Translations under genes and position numbers: made by a program
The notes under the pieces: generated by a model
Databases searched by the model: none
Told to the model about the DNA's origin: nothing
The model's input: the letters and a program-made list of their open reading frames with translations, nothing else
DNA from: Capronia americana
Taxonomy: Eukaryota; Ascomycota; Eurotiomycetes; Chaetothyriales; Herpotrichiellaceae
Length of the DNA: 64,000 bases
Assembly (NCBI GenBank): GCA_016110215.1
Contig: JADWQD010000010.1
Coordinates: forward strand, 682,001 to 746,000
Direction of reading: 5' to 3'
Shown here: piece by piece, positions 11,101 to 21,283 of the stretch
Numbering within the stretch: position 1 is the first letter of the stretch
Layout of the letters: each line of letters starts with the position of its first letter

Positions 11101-12531
11101 CTTGATCGCTTATGATAGTAGACCTCACTCAGCGAAAAGGGCCAGCTTGGGGAACAGGACGTGGAAGACGGAAGATGGCTACCTTTTGCTCTTTCAAATC
11201 ATGTGCAAGGAACCCATTTCGCTGCTTTGGGCCGTACAGCGGCCGCAATAGGCTGGTCAAGGCATTGTTCGATGAGGAAGCCGAAGACATGCGGACGGGA
11301 GCCTATCAGATGGCCGCGAGCGTAGAAAGCAGGCGATCAGGAGAGACGCAGGACAAAGACTTCGGTCGAAGATTCGCAAGCAGCAACACGCACGTGGTAG
11401 GGAGCATTTGCAGAGAGACAATACGACCGGACGATGCCTTTGTTTGCGGCAGCGAGGTCTGGACCGGTGACGGACGTTGTGAAAGAAGTGGGTGCCATGC
11501 TATCGGAACTGGTCCGCGCCCGCTTGTAGTACGAGTACACAGTGAAAAGCTTCTCCCGACGAGCGGCAGCGACGAAAACAGAGTGGACGGAAGAGCAGCA
11601 ACGCACTGGCATGGAGAGGAGCAAGCGTGGCAAGCCTGGATGAGTCGAAGAATGTGCATCAACCGCAGCCTTGCAGCAAACAGACAGCCTTGTGGGGTTG
11701 GCCCAAGCGCACGCCTTTCCAGATTCGGTAGTGGCGCGTCAGTTTCGCGACCTCCAACGCGTCGAGGTGCGAGTAGTCGGCCAATCTTCCTGCCAGCTCA
11801 TCCCTGAAATTGCGCTTTATTATCGATTTGACGCAAGCTCGCAAGGCCCGGGGTTGTTCGCAGGCTTTTGATCACAAATTTTCCGGCGCCAATCGATACT
11901 TATCCGGGAGCGATGATCGCTGCATGAGCGTTGGATCTGCGCAATGCCAGAGTTTGCTTGGTCTTGGCGGACATTGCCAGACGGATCACGAGGACTGAGG
12001 ACTCCAAGCCCGCGATCATAGGCAAGATGCACGATCCAGTGCACCGCGACAGGTAGACTACTTGTACTATGCTAGAAATTACGCGTAGGGAGGAAGGCAG
12101 CTCGCTCTCACGTTGCGACGGATGGGGCTTAGCGAGAGAGTCAGATGACGCGAGAGGCTTGACGCGTTCCCTAGATCGGAACAACAACCTTGTCTCGCCC
12201 TCCTCGAGCTCCCCTGGCCCTGGACGGTGCTTCGGGCCTTTGCTTTGGCTTTTGACAGCGGCCGCCCACTTCCCTCCCGCCGCACTCATGTACAGTCGAT
12301 CCTCCCGTCTCCGTCTATCTCTGAACACCTGCAGCTGTCGGTCTCCGTCTCACACCGCCAGCAAACTACCTCCTCACCGTGTGACGATCTATCGAACAAT
12401 ACATCTCCAGCTTCAGAACATACTTGCGCACTTCTTTCCCCCGTTGCCACGCCTCGTCACGCGTCGTTGACAACCCCGGCGCATCGACAGGAAACCACAG
12501 ATCAACACGCGAAACTCGAAGCGCATCCATC
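11101..12531. promoter_or_regulatory. Divergent intergenic region, WSC gene and SANT gene
   Basis: This 1.4-kb region lies between the minus-strand WSC gene and the plus-strand SANT-domain gene. Several mid-length frames occur (for example 11112-11807), but their composition gives no sign of a protein. The end before the SANT gene is C/T-rich, as in fungal leaders. Confidence 0.5.
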
Positions 12532-13299
12532 ATGTTGCTGCCGTCCGCCTTCTCGTGCGATGGCGGTGGCCTACATCCTCAATCGAGGCCGCCTCGACCC
12601 AAGCTCCCATCGTTCGGCGCATACCAACCGCAGTTGTCAATAAATACGCACCCTCACCCTCTGTCATCGAGTTGTCGCGCGCTTCAAGCAATCTTAGGCG
12701 CGCCAGGCGCAATCCAGTATACAGCACCAAAGCAGCCGCGAGAGCTATCCAATCCTTTTGCGCCACCAGAAGAACGCAAGGCGTCACAGAGGCTGCAACC
12801 GCAACCGCAAAGAGGCGCAAACAAGAGAAGGCGGAGCGAGTTTGAAGCGGACATGAGCTCAGACATTGTCATGCAAGACTGCCAGCGCACGCCAGAACCG
12901 GTTCGGACGCCAAAGAGACGGCGGAGGATACCCTTGTCAATGCCGCTTGGCCTGTCAGCCGATGACTTTCGCGCACTGGAGACTCCTGCCGAGGAGGTAG
13001 AACTTGACATGCCGACCACCAGTCCCCACGCCCGTCACTCGGACGAGGATTCGGCGTACGGGTCGTCTCCTTCACCAGACGACGGAGAGTGGACCGACGC
13101 CGATGACCGCGTATTAGTTGAAACAGTGCTCGAAAAGCTCAAGCTATCGAAGCGCGAGTGGAACGATTGCGCGAAGATACTGGGCAAAGACAGAGATAAC
13201 CTAGAACGACGATGGAGCTTGCTGGTGGGAGAGGGCAATGTTGGATTGAGAAGAGGTGGAAGAATCTCGAGGACGAATTTGGACATTTCGAGTTGGTGA
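12532..13299 (+). CDS. SANT/Myb-like DNA-binding domain protein
   Basis: A 255-residue intron-less protein of unknown role. The C-terminal ~60 residues form a single Myb/SANT-like domain: GEWTDADDRVLVETVLEKLKLSKREWNDCAKILGKDRDNLERRWSLLVGEG, with the spaced Trp/hydrophobic residues of a three-helix fold. A basic linker (PKRRRRIPLSM) and an earlier KRRRSEFEAD stretch look like nuclear localisation signals. The N-terminal half is Pro/Ser-rich and presumably disordered. The frame is open 36 codons upstream, but the ATG at 12532 (MLLPSAF) is preferred because the upstream residues look like untranslated leader. A single repeat suggests either weak DNA binding or protein contact. No ortholog was named from memory. 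Confidence 0.68.
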   Translation: MLLPSAFSCDGGGLHPQSRPPRPKLPSFGAYQPQLSINTHPHPLSSSCRALQAILGAPGAIQYTAPKQPRELSNPFAPPEERKASQRLQPQPQRGANKRRRSEFEADMSSDIVMQDCQRTPEPVRTPKRRRRIPLSMPLGLSADDFRALETPAEEVELDMPTTSPHARHSDEDSAYGSSPSPDDGEWTDADDRVLVETVLEKLKLSKREWNDCAKILGKDRDNLERRWSLLVGEGNVGLRRGGRISRTNLDISSW

Positions 13300-13767
13300 T
13301 GGCACTGTCCGCCATCAATTGGCATAAAATCTTTCCGCCACCATTCTTGCTTGTGTAAATAGCTTTTTTGGCTAGTTCCAGCGAACTGCCACTTCACGCC
13401 ATATCATGGCTGTTTCCAAGACTGCCTGTCTTTTGCATCCATGTCTGAAATGAATGCCTATAAACATTCCACGGGCTAAGCCATGTAACGCTCCGGCCTT
13501 GCTTGGATCCATGCACCTGCTGTCAGCGTCGTGCTCTGGCCGGTTCCACGGCCGAGTCAGTGACAGCACCCAATCACACGATAGGCACTCGAGCTGTCTC
13601 CGGATGTGTCGCAGGTGGTAGAGCCTCCAACCATGGCTGTCCAGGACGCCGGTCCTTGCCCGGGCTGACCATCACCCTAGTCTGAGATAACGGTTTGAGC
13701 CACCGCGCTTGAGCATGTCGCAGACCGACATGGCTGGCTGATAATGCCAGCATGTGGCGCGGCTCCT
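13300..13767. other. Convergent intergenic region
   Basis: 3' sequences of two genes that face each other. No gene or repeat was recognised. Confidence 0.5.
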
Positions 13768-15150
13768 TCAGAATCGAATCTCGTAGCTTCCCGCCTTGGT
13801 CATGTAGCGGACCCATTTGACACTACTGTAGTTGTTCTTTTCGAAAACTTTCAAGTATCGCACGAGCAGTCCGGAACTGGTGAACATGAGGAGAGAGAAG
13901 TTCATGCTCAACGGAGGTCGCGACCACGCTTTTTGATTCGTCATGCTGGTGAGGTGAGCTTCGGCACTGAGGACGAACTCGCTACCGCCAACGAATCGTG
14001 CGATTTTCCACACGATGCAGTTGCTCTCTGGTTCGTACTTGGCTTTTCCTTGTGTGGCCCTTTCTGTGATGGTCGCTGTGTTCAAGGGTGTAGGGATCCT
14101 CACCACAACGTTGGTCGCGAACAATTTGCTTCCATAGTTGGCCTTGACTGCAATGCTGTACTCGACCTTGGTAGTGCCAACTTCGCGAACAATCGCATGG
14201 ACCTTGAACGGGAGGTTAACATTCTCAACGGCTCGATAGCGCATCAGTTCAAACTCTCCATCTGGTGGGACAAACGATATCGTTCTGTCCGTCTCAAACT
14301 TGCCGAGCTGGACGCATTGGTGGAACTGGCAATCCTCCAAGGTGACCGAACCAGCCGCAGCTCGAGTGGTCTTGCGTCTGGCGTCTGAATTCCCAGCGGG
14401 CCCATCCATGCCTTGTGCAATGTGGCCCACCACCAGTTGATCGTTGAGACCAAATTTACACTCGGGTGTGCCGGTGAGATATGCCCTCATGACGATCTGG
14501 CCGGTGACATCTGCGCGCAGGACAGTCCCCGTGGCACTCATGAGCAGATTGACGTCCTCGATCACATCTACAAACGCCTCATTCTTTCGGTATTTGATAT
14601 CTCCTCTACGCCACGACTGGGCCCCAGTCGCTTGCATTGTGATCTTTGAGGTGTCGGCCGCAGGGGCGGAGACGGATCGGATGGCGGATGAGATGTTGTC
14701 AGGAGTAATGTAGAGTTTAAGGACATCGATGTCGGTATTTTGAGGGTAACCAAAGTCTAGGATTTCTGCAAGCGCATTAGAGAGATTCTCAGGAGCGGCC
14801 TCATCCCCGTTACCGTCTAGGAGCTCGTAGATGAGCACGAAATTGTTCTTGACGGCTTCCTCATCGAACTTGCCGAAGTACTGTTTTCCAAGTGCGATAA
14901 ATCGGTAGACGAACTCGAAAATAACGGCCGCATTGGCGTTGCTCTTTGTGACAGCCACGATATAGATGTTCTCGTGCTTCACATGGCTGAACGTGGTCGA
15001 GCCCAGGGTAAGAATGGGCGACCTGACCTGAGCATTGGAAATCACTTGGATGCGGAATATGTCTGCCAGTCGAGGCCGACAGTCGGGACGGAAGGCTCTG
15101 AAGATGAGGTTCTCGCCCTTTTGGTTGAAGAGCAGTATCCCGCTCAACAT
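13768..15150 (-). CDS. APM4: AP-2 clathrin adaptor complex subunit mu
   Basis: Medium chain of the plasma-membrane AP-2 adaptor, which binds cargo and phosphoinositides in clathrin-mediated endocytosis. 460 residues, single exon. The N-terminal longin-type domain is MLSGILLFNQKGENLIFRAFR ... RSPILTLGSTTFSHVKHENIYIVAVTKSNANA. The EILDFGYPQNTDID segment is typical of mu2. The C-terminal mu-homology domain starts at WRRGDIKYRKNEAFVDVIEDVNLLMS and ends with SGLLVRYLKVFEKNNYSSVKWVRYMTKAGSYEIRF. The frame extends 66 codons upstream, but the family always starts at MLSG, which fixes the start at 15150. A short KTTRAAAG linker interrupts the homology domain. Its minus-strand neighbour is an arrestin-like gene, also an endocytic candidate. 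Confidence 0.95.
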   Translation of the reverse strand: MLSGILLFNQKGENLIFRAFRPDCRPRLADIFRIQVISNAQVRSPILTLGSTTFSHVKHENIYIVAVTKSNANAAVIFEFVYRFIALGKQYFGKFDEEAVKNNFVLIYELLDGNGDEAAPENLSNALAEILDFGYPQNTDIDVLKLYITPDNISSAIRSVSAPAADTSKITMQATGAQSWRRGDIKYRKNEAFVDVIEDVNLLMSATGTVLRADVTGQIVMRAYLTGTPECKFGLNDQLVVGHIAQGMDGPAGNSDARRKTTRAAAGSVTLEDCQFHQCVQLGKFETDRTISFVPPDGEFELMRYRAVENVNLPFKVHAIVREVGTTKVEYSIAVKANYGSKLFATNVVVRIPTPLNTATITERATQGKAKYEPESNCIVWKIARFVGGSEFVLSAEAHLTSMTNQKAWSRPPLSMNFSLLMFTSSGLLVRYLKVFEKNNYSSVKWVRYMTKAGSYEIRF

Positions 15151-15551
15151 CTTGCACGCTGTCCAAGGCCTCAGCGGCCGGCACAAAGGAATGGTTGTCA
15201 GTGGTAAGACAGTGAGATGGAGGGGAGTCCAGAAGACATCGGGACCCGGAGTCTGTTTTTTCCGAGCTTGTCTTTGCGCCAACGCAGCAGCGAGGCAGTG
15301 CGCACTGTGGCACTTAATCAAGATCAATGCTGCACAGGTTGTGCTCAAAATAGTCTATGATGATATTCATGTCCTGTGACGGCAACAATATCTCTATCGT
15401 AAGCCTTCTCTATTATCAAAGTATGGTACATGTGTTACCTCGCCGTCCATTACTCTCATGGTATCAAATCTAGTGTCTGCAAAGAAGCTCGCCAGGGTAT
15501 AACATAAAACGCCTGCAAATGTACCCGAATCACGCTATGCATCCAGGAAAT
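15151..15551. other. Intergenic region between two minus-strand genes
   Basis: About 400 bp containing the AP-2 mu promoter and the 3' end of the arrestin-like gene. Nothing else was recognised. Confidence 0.5.
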
Positions 15552-16784
15552 CTAGTACACATATGGTGGAGGAGCAAAGAGTGATTGCTCCTCAACAAAT
15601 CCCAGGAGAGGGTCGAAGGCGCGACGGCTGATCATCGAATTTGCCTCCAAAGCGCGCAGGACCACCGGAAGACTGAAGCTGGCGGTAAATGGGCCCTTCA
15701 AGGAATCGTTTCCGCTGGCCTCAAACTTCATGCTGAGGTCAAGTGTGTAGTTGATGTTGAGGATATCGGTGGAGATGGTTGGTGTTGAAATGGATTCGGG
15801 CAAGAGGAGATCTAGCTCGACCGTGGTTGTGTATTTCGAGCTTTGTGTGCTGGACTTGTACAATGGTGGCAGAGTAACGGCGTAGTTTTGAGTCGACACA
15901 CGGTCGCTGTGGATAGTAGATTCCACTGCAGAATAACCGGTCGTGAACGTCCTCCTTGCGAACCACTGCGCCTTGACAGAGAGTTTGAGTTGTTCATTCT
16001 CCAAAAGGGATTGCGCCTGCCGCCGAACGTTTGACGGCAGCGAGATGTTGACAGAGATGGGCACCGTGAGCCGTCGGCAGCCGGTGGATACAGTTGACGA
16101 GTCAGAAACGAGGCATCCAAGCATCTTCGGCACCTCGACCGTCAGTCCCGGCTGCGATTGGGTCCCAATGAGTCTGTTCAAGGAGCGCAGTTGAGGCTTT
16201 GCGACTACCTCGACTTTGTCCGAGGGTCCTGAGGATGTCACCTCGACATCCAGAGGAGTCAGGCTCGACGAGATGTCGACAGGACAACTGATCCGGCGCA
16301 CTAACTGATTTGTCTCCGATCGCAAGAACTCGGCCTCAAGAGTGTAAACCACCTCACAAGAGCCCTCCAAAAGTTCTCTGTTCGTCAGTGCTGTGACTTT
16401 GGTGAGATACGTCGTGCCGGACAGCGTCATTGAAGGTATGAATGATTCCGGAGCGCCGTTTCTGGGGGTCGGAACAGCACATACGAAGTCCAGATATTGT
16501 TCTTCCGTCCGCTGTCGAGTTGCGGAGTAGACGGGCTTGAAATCGAGGTTCGTCTTGGTCACGCTGGTGGCGGGGATCTTCTCAACCGCAACTTGCGAAC
16601 CAATTTTGGTGCGAATGGCGCCCTGTAGCCGTACGCGGACTGTGTCGAAAGAGCCGTCCTGATTGAAGACGGTAACTCGTCCATGCAATCTCAACCTCGA
16701 TTGAGGCCTCACTTTCTCGTCGAAACCCGACACGGATTGCTCCGCCGTAGATACGCCCAGAACTTTGATCGTAGGGATAGACAT
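15552..16784 (-). CDS. Arrestin-like (ART/alpha-arrestin) protein with C-terminal PY motif
   Basis: Probably an adaptor that recruits a Rsp5/NEDD4-type ubiquitin ligase to membrane proteins. 410 residues, intron-less. The first half has an arrestin-N style beta pattern (VRPQSRLRLHGRVTVFNQDGSFDTVRVRLQGAIRT, then GTTYLTKVTALTNRELLEGSCEVVYTLEAEF). The second half resembles arrestin-C (GCRRLTVPISVNISLPSNVRRQAQSL ... FARRTFTTGYSAV). The last residues are FAPPPYVY: PPPY fits the PPxY signature bound by WW domains of Rsp5-type ligases. The family call comes from overall pattern, not from a conserved catalytic motif, so it is moderate; the PY motif is directly visible. It sits beside AP-2 mu and is head-to-head with the catalase gene. 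Confidence 0.7.
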   Translation of the reverse strand: MSIPTIKVLGVSTAEQSVSGFDEKVRPQSRLRLHGRVTVFNQDGSFDTVRVRLQGAIRTKIGSQVAVEKIPATSVTKTNLDFKPVYSATRQRTEEQYLDFVCAVPTPRNGAPESFIPSMTLSGTTYLTKVTALTNRELLEGSCEVVYTLEAEFLRSETNQLVRRISCPVDISSSLTPLDVEVTSSGPSDKVEVVAKPQLRSLNRLIGTQSQPGLTVEVPKMLGCLVSDSSTVSTGCRRLTVPISVNISLPSNVRRQAQSLLENEQLKLSVKAQWFARRTFTTGYSAVESTIHSDRVSTQNYAVTLPPLYKSSTQSSKYTTTVELDLLLPESISTPTISTDILNINYTLDLSMKFEASGNDSLKGPFTASFSLPVVLRALEANSMISRRAFDPLLGFVEEQSLFAPPPYVY

Positions 16785-17113
16785 TGTACTCAGTTGGGTG
16801 TTGGGAGTGGGTGCGTTAGGACCTGTTCTTTTCTAGTTCAAGTGACCTTCTCTTGCAAATTTGTGTCGGCACGTCCAGAAGAAGCGCGGCTATGTTTATA
16901 TGTTGAGGTATGTGGCTGTTAGGGGGTCTGCAGATCACAAAAACAGGGTTGTTTCAAGGAGAAGGGGTTGGCGACTTGATGCCCAAACTAAACTCACCGT
17001 ACCAACACGCCTCACTTTATAAAAACCTACTCGCCTTGACGCCCGACGTGACATGCACATCCCTGCGTAATCGCAATCCACTTGCTACTCAATGGTGAGC
17101 AAAATTGGAATCC

Positions 17114-17132
17114 ATTTGGCATCATGCCAAAT
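17114..17132. promoter_or_regulatory. Perfect 9-bp inverted repeat, ATTTGGCAT-C-ATGCCAAAT
   Basis: Nine-base arms surround one central base. It lies about 330 bp before the arrestin-like start and 705 bp before the catalase start. Arms of this length with such a short spacer are unlikely by chance in 1 kb, so a dimeric factor site is plausible. No known factor was assigned. Confidence 0.5.
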
Positions 17133-17494
17133 TGCTGGGAGAGGCGCCGTCATCCCCCAAGGTGTTGAGAACTCACGGCGGCTGAAGTTTCTGGCGCGGG
17201 AGCCAGTCAGGCGTTGTGTCCGCCGGCAGGGAAGTCCTTGAAGTGACGCCCTCGTGCTAAAATGCCTCATATGGCGTGCGACCGCGAGCGAGCGAAGTCC
17301 GTGGTTCAAGCGGCGAGCGCTGCTCTAAAGGGGGACTGGGCTCGGTGATGATTGCCATTTACGGCTTCTTCCAGCGAACGCGGAATCTCTTTCCTCAACG
17401 TGCCATCGCTGCTCACGCCATCAATGACCAGCCAGCTATTAACAAGCATATCGCAGCCTTGCCAACGGTAGAAGCGTATCCGCTGTCCTCACCA

Positions 17495-17510
17495 CGGAAG
17501 GTCCCTTCCG
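17495..17510. promoter_or_regulatory. Perfect inverted repeat CGGAAGG-TC-CCTTCCG (CGG-N10-CCG)
   Basis: Seven-base arms with a 2-bp spacer, about 330 bp upstream of the catalase ATG. The outer triplets form CGG-N10-CCG, the half-site geometry bound by Put3-type Zn(II)2Cys6 dimers. Function is inferred from shape and position only. Confidence 0.5.
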
Positions 17511-17516
17511 GCGGTC

Positions 17517-17534
17517 AATGGCTAGCAAGCCATT
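17517..17534. promoter_or_regulatory. Perfect inverted repeat AATGGCT-AGCA-AGCCATT
   Basis: Seven-base arms with a 4-bp loop, only 6 bp from the CGG-N10-CCG element, in the same catalase-side promoter. It could be a factor site or a small hairpin. Confidence 0.4.
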
Positions 17535-17836
17535 AGCAATCACGTTGCAGTGTGCGGATTCGATTCCCTTACTCAGCAGTTGTCCCTTCCAATGCCAATG
17601 GGCGAAGAGGAACTAGTAGGTTTGTCGCAGCATTTCGAGCCAGGACAGCCATCGTACGATGACCGGCAGTCCCGCTAATACGCCATCGTACCTTGTCGAT
17701 CGAAGATGGAATTCCTTTGGAGGGCGTTTGCAAAACATATATCTACTAACCTGGACCCTGTGGCAGAAAGGGCAAGCAAAGCACAGAGAATAACAGAACC
17801 AAGAATATTATCTCCTCCACAGCAAGATACATAATC

Positions 17837-19441
17837 ATGTCAGCGACTGCAGGTCCCGTCTATACTACCTCCAACGGTCGCCCGGTCACGTTTGCCACTG
17901 CTTCACAGACAGTCGGCCCCCGTGGACCTATCCTGTTGCAAGACTTCCATCTCATCGACCTCCTCGCCCACTTCGACAGAGAACGTATCCCCGAGCGTGT
18001 GGTCCATGCAAAGGGTGCAGGTGCGTTTGGAGAGTTTGTGGTCACCCATGACATTACCGATCTGGTACAGCCTAGTCCTTCCCTCGCCCCATGGAGCTTC
18101 ATGTACTAACGTAACTCCTAGACCTCGGCCGACCTATTCAGCCAGGTGGGCAAGAAGACGAACGTCGCCGTCCGCATCTCCACGGTCGGTGGTGAAAAGG
18201 GATCCGCCGACTCGGCCCGCGATCCTCGAGGCTTCTCGATCAAGTTCTACACGGAAGAAGGCAATTGGGATTTAGTTGGCAACCACACCCCCGTGTTCTT
18301 CATCCGCGACGGCGTGAAATTCCCCACCTTCATCCATACCCAGAAGCGGAACCCTCGCAACAACCTCAAAGATGCGACTATGTTCTGGGACTTCTTGTCC
18401 AGCAACCAAGAGTCTGCTCACCAGGTGATTCAGCTGTTCAGTGATCGGGGTACACCGAGGACATTCCGCAATTGCGATACCTTCTCAGTAAGTAGTATAT
18501 TTCTATGCAATGGACTCCGAGCAGAAGCTGACAGTCACTCGCAGGGCCACACGTTCAAATTCACCAAGAACGACGGCACGTACAAGTACGTCAAGTTCCA
18601 CGTCAAGACGGACCAAGGGCACGCGGACATGACGAACGAAGAGGCCGCGGCACTGACCTCCAGCAACCCCGATCATGCCACGGAGGACCTGTTCAACGCC
18701 ATCGAACGGGGCGAGTTCCCAAGCTGGACCCTATACGTCCAAGTGATGGATCCCAAGGACGCCGAAAAGTTCAGATGGAACATCCTCGACATCACAAAGG
18801 TCTGGCCTCATTCCGAAGTGCCTCTGCGCCCCGTCGGCAAGATGACATTGAACCGCAACCCGGAGAACTACTTCGCCGAGGTCGAACAGCTGGCCTTCTC
18901 CCCCGCGCATCTCGTCCCCGGGATCGAACCCTCGGCGGACCCAATGCTGCAAGCCCGCCTCTTCTCCTACTCTGACACCCACCGCCACCGCCTCGGGGTG
19001 AACTATCAACAGATCCCGGTGAACCGCCCTCTGCATGTCTACGCTCCATTCCAGCGCGACGGCCCCATGGCGGTCGCGTACCAGAACTACGGCGCCAACC
19101 CGAATTATCCCTCTCCCTTGAAACCCAACACCTATCTACCCGTTGACCAGCCCATCGACGCCGCCCATGAAACCTGGATCGGCCAAGCCGTCCACAACCT
19201 GCAGCCCGTCACGGATGAGGACTTTGTGCAACCAAACTTGCTGTGGGAAGTCCTAGGCAGGACGGAAGGTCAGCAGGAGCACCTCGTGCACAACATCAGC
19301 GTGCACCTCTTCGCGGCCGTCAAGGAGGTGCGGGAGCGCACATATGGCATGTTTGAGCGGGTGAACAAGGACCTCGGAGCGCGGGTACGCAGCGAGACGG
19401 AGAAAGTCAGGGCAGAGAAAGGCTTGAACTCGAAGCTGTAA
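17837..19441 (+). CDS. Peroxisomal small-subunit catalase (PTS1 tail)
   Basis: Converts hydrogen peroxide to water and oxygen. Three exons, 17837-18064, 18122-18487 and 18545-19441 (496 residues). The catalytic histidine is in ERVVHAKGAGAFGEF, the active-site Asn region in GNHTPVFFIRDGVKFPTFIHTQKRNP, and the haem-ligand tyrosine in ARLFSYSDTHRHRLG. Length and lack of a C-terminal flavodoxin-like domain place it in the small-subunit clade. The protein ends -SKL, the canonical PTS1 signal, so it is probably the matrix catalase of peroxisomes that deals with peroxide from beta-oxidation. There is no secretion signal. Both introns are short with GTACAG and GTAAGT donors. The promoter holds CCAAT boxes and inverted repeats, listed separately. 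Confidence 0.95.
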
Positions 19442-19710
19442 ATGCGGTTTCAAATCACTGAATTGACGACGAACAAGGTACAAGGTAAACCACAGACATC
19501 TGGTATTGACGTGTAAACTGGATGCCTCGCAAAAGAACATCAAGGCTACGTATTTAATCTCATTTCTTCCAACCTGAATCCATAGATGCCGATTATCATG
19601 CTTGATGATGATCGACACATATCTTCCAATTCTCGCATATCCATGCGCTGTGCAATCTTGTACGTACTCCGTAGAGGAACTCTCGAGATTGGAGAATTAT
19701 TAGATCCATC

Positions 19711-19728
19711 CTCGCTCGCTCGCTCGCT
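19711..19728. repeat. (CTCG)n microsatellite
   Basis: Four and a half tandem CTCG units in the spacer downstream of the catalase gene. Confidence 0.8.
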
Positions 19729-20535
19729 GGTTGCGAGCCTCATTTCCAGCCTCACTTTTGTTTACGGGTTTTCACTTTCAACTCTCCAACTTTTCGCTCG
19801 TAGCCTCGCCAGCCTCATCGTCCAGCATCTTTGCCGAATCACAAACCATCCACCAGTCCAAGTCTAGTCCAGGCGAGTCCAAGTCCAGTCAGCACGCATC
19901 CATCCCGCGCCACGCCAAATGCGCCCTGAGTCTCCGTTCGCTCGCTCGCGTCTTCCGAAAACAGTTACGTTAACATACTCTATCGAGCCAAGTTCCGAAA
20001 CAGGACAGCGCTGTTTACTCGTACACAGTATCCTATCCTACTGTGTGGGTAGGTACCTTATGTGTAGGGTACCGAGTAGGACCAGAGGACCCCGTAAGGT
20101 AATTAATTACTCCGTACCTACTAACTTACATACTCGTGCTGTGCTGTTGTGAAGCGAACTGCCCTGCTTACTCCGTTCTGTTTCCTGTCTTCTCGGTGTA
20201 TACTCGGGCGTGTGATGTGACGTACCCCTCCCTTCCCTTCGTGATGCACATACGTTAGTATGTAGCCCGGTGAGATACTGTGTCACTGTGTACAGACCTT
20301 TCCTCACCTGACTTTCACCTGACTTCGGCCTGACCTTGATGTACCCCGGCATGCCCGGTCAGACCCCCGAGGTGCGGGTCGCGAGTTACCTCGCGCGTTA
20401 ATTACCACAAGCTCTGCAGAAGGCGGGCAGATGCATCTAAGAGGATACCTTACCTACTACTCGTACTACTAGTATTACATTACTTCTTTCCATTACGTAC
20501 ATTTCCTTTTCTCTCTTATTAGGTACTATTGGACC

Positions 20536-20591
20536 GAGACGAGACGAGACGAGACGAGACGAGAGCTAATAGGATGAGATGAGATGAGATG
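20536..20591. repeat. (GAGAC)n and (GATGA)n pentanucleotide repeats
   Basis: Five perfect GAGAC units are followed after a 10-bp break by about four GATGA units. Both are purine-only or nearly so on this strand. Confidence 0.85.
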
Positions 20592-21283
20592 TCCGGCCCG
20601 GCAAGGTAAGCGTTCCAGGTTCTGGCCGGCTGTCTCTCGCTCGCTTGTGGAGATGCACAGTCAATGTACATACATACAGACAGGCACAGCATGGTACCTC
20701 GTACACATTGCGAGTAATACGTACTAGGGTCTCCACGAGGAATGCACAATTAATAAAGTATTACTGCGCATTATGCACCGTCCGCAATAAAGTCCGTGAG
20801 AGAGACGCGCAAGTGGAAGAGACATAACCGGTGAGATGTCACTGTAGATGCGACAAAATCTGGCAAGGAGGGACTGGATGAACGTTGTTTCCCCCCCGCG
20901 TAATGCCCCGGAAAGTCACCGCCGCCAAATGGAATTCGCGAAAATCGCGCGCGCTCAATGTAGCTGTCGAAGCGGCGAATCATCAATTGCTGTGCTAGAC
21001 TATAATCTGGGTGTAGGTTCGTGTAGATATTTTTCCCATGGTCATCCTCCCTCCGTACATTCACCTCATTCATGTAGAGTCAGAGTCCAAATACGGCGAT
21101 ATCACCTTTGACGAGTGGTGGTCCAGACCCTGGGCCGTCATACTTGTCATGTTCGTTGCATGTTTATTAGAGTTTACTGTGGTGCTGCTTTGTAGTGCCT
21201 GGCGTTTGGGGCCTAGTGCAGTGTGTCGTGCGTCGTGCGTCTTTGCTGCTTTCTGGTGCGTCGCGGTTTTCTTCTCTTTACGG

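Larger units (their letters stand above)
16785..17836. promoter_or_regulatory. Divergent promoter region, arrestin-like gene and catalase gene
   Basis: About 1.05 kb serving genes on both strands. It contains three perfect inverted repeats (17114-17132, 17495-17510, 17517-17534) and two close CCAAT boxes (17589-17593 and 17595-17599) upstream of the catalase start. No open frame looks coding. Confidence 0.6.
19442..21283. other. Long convergent spacer with simple repeats
   Basis: 1.8 kb between the catalase gene and a minus-strand regulator gene. It holds a CTCG repeat (19711-19728), GAGAC/GATGA repeats (20536-20591), and TACTCCGTA elements at 19665-19673 and 20108-20116. The middle is rich in short GTAC/TACTCG-type words. 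No gene is supported. Confidence 0.6.

Noticed and set aside
11112..11807. 231-residue plus-strand frame upstream of the WSC gene
   Set aside because: Composition is Arg/Ser/Gly-rich without domains, and it begins at the WSC promoter; judged noncoding.
17550..17570. GATTCGATTCCC, another B-box-like string
   Set aside because: No matching tRNA cloverleaf can be built from the upstream sequence.
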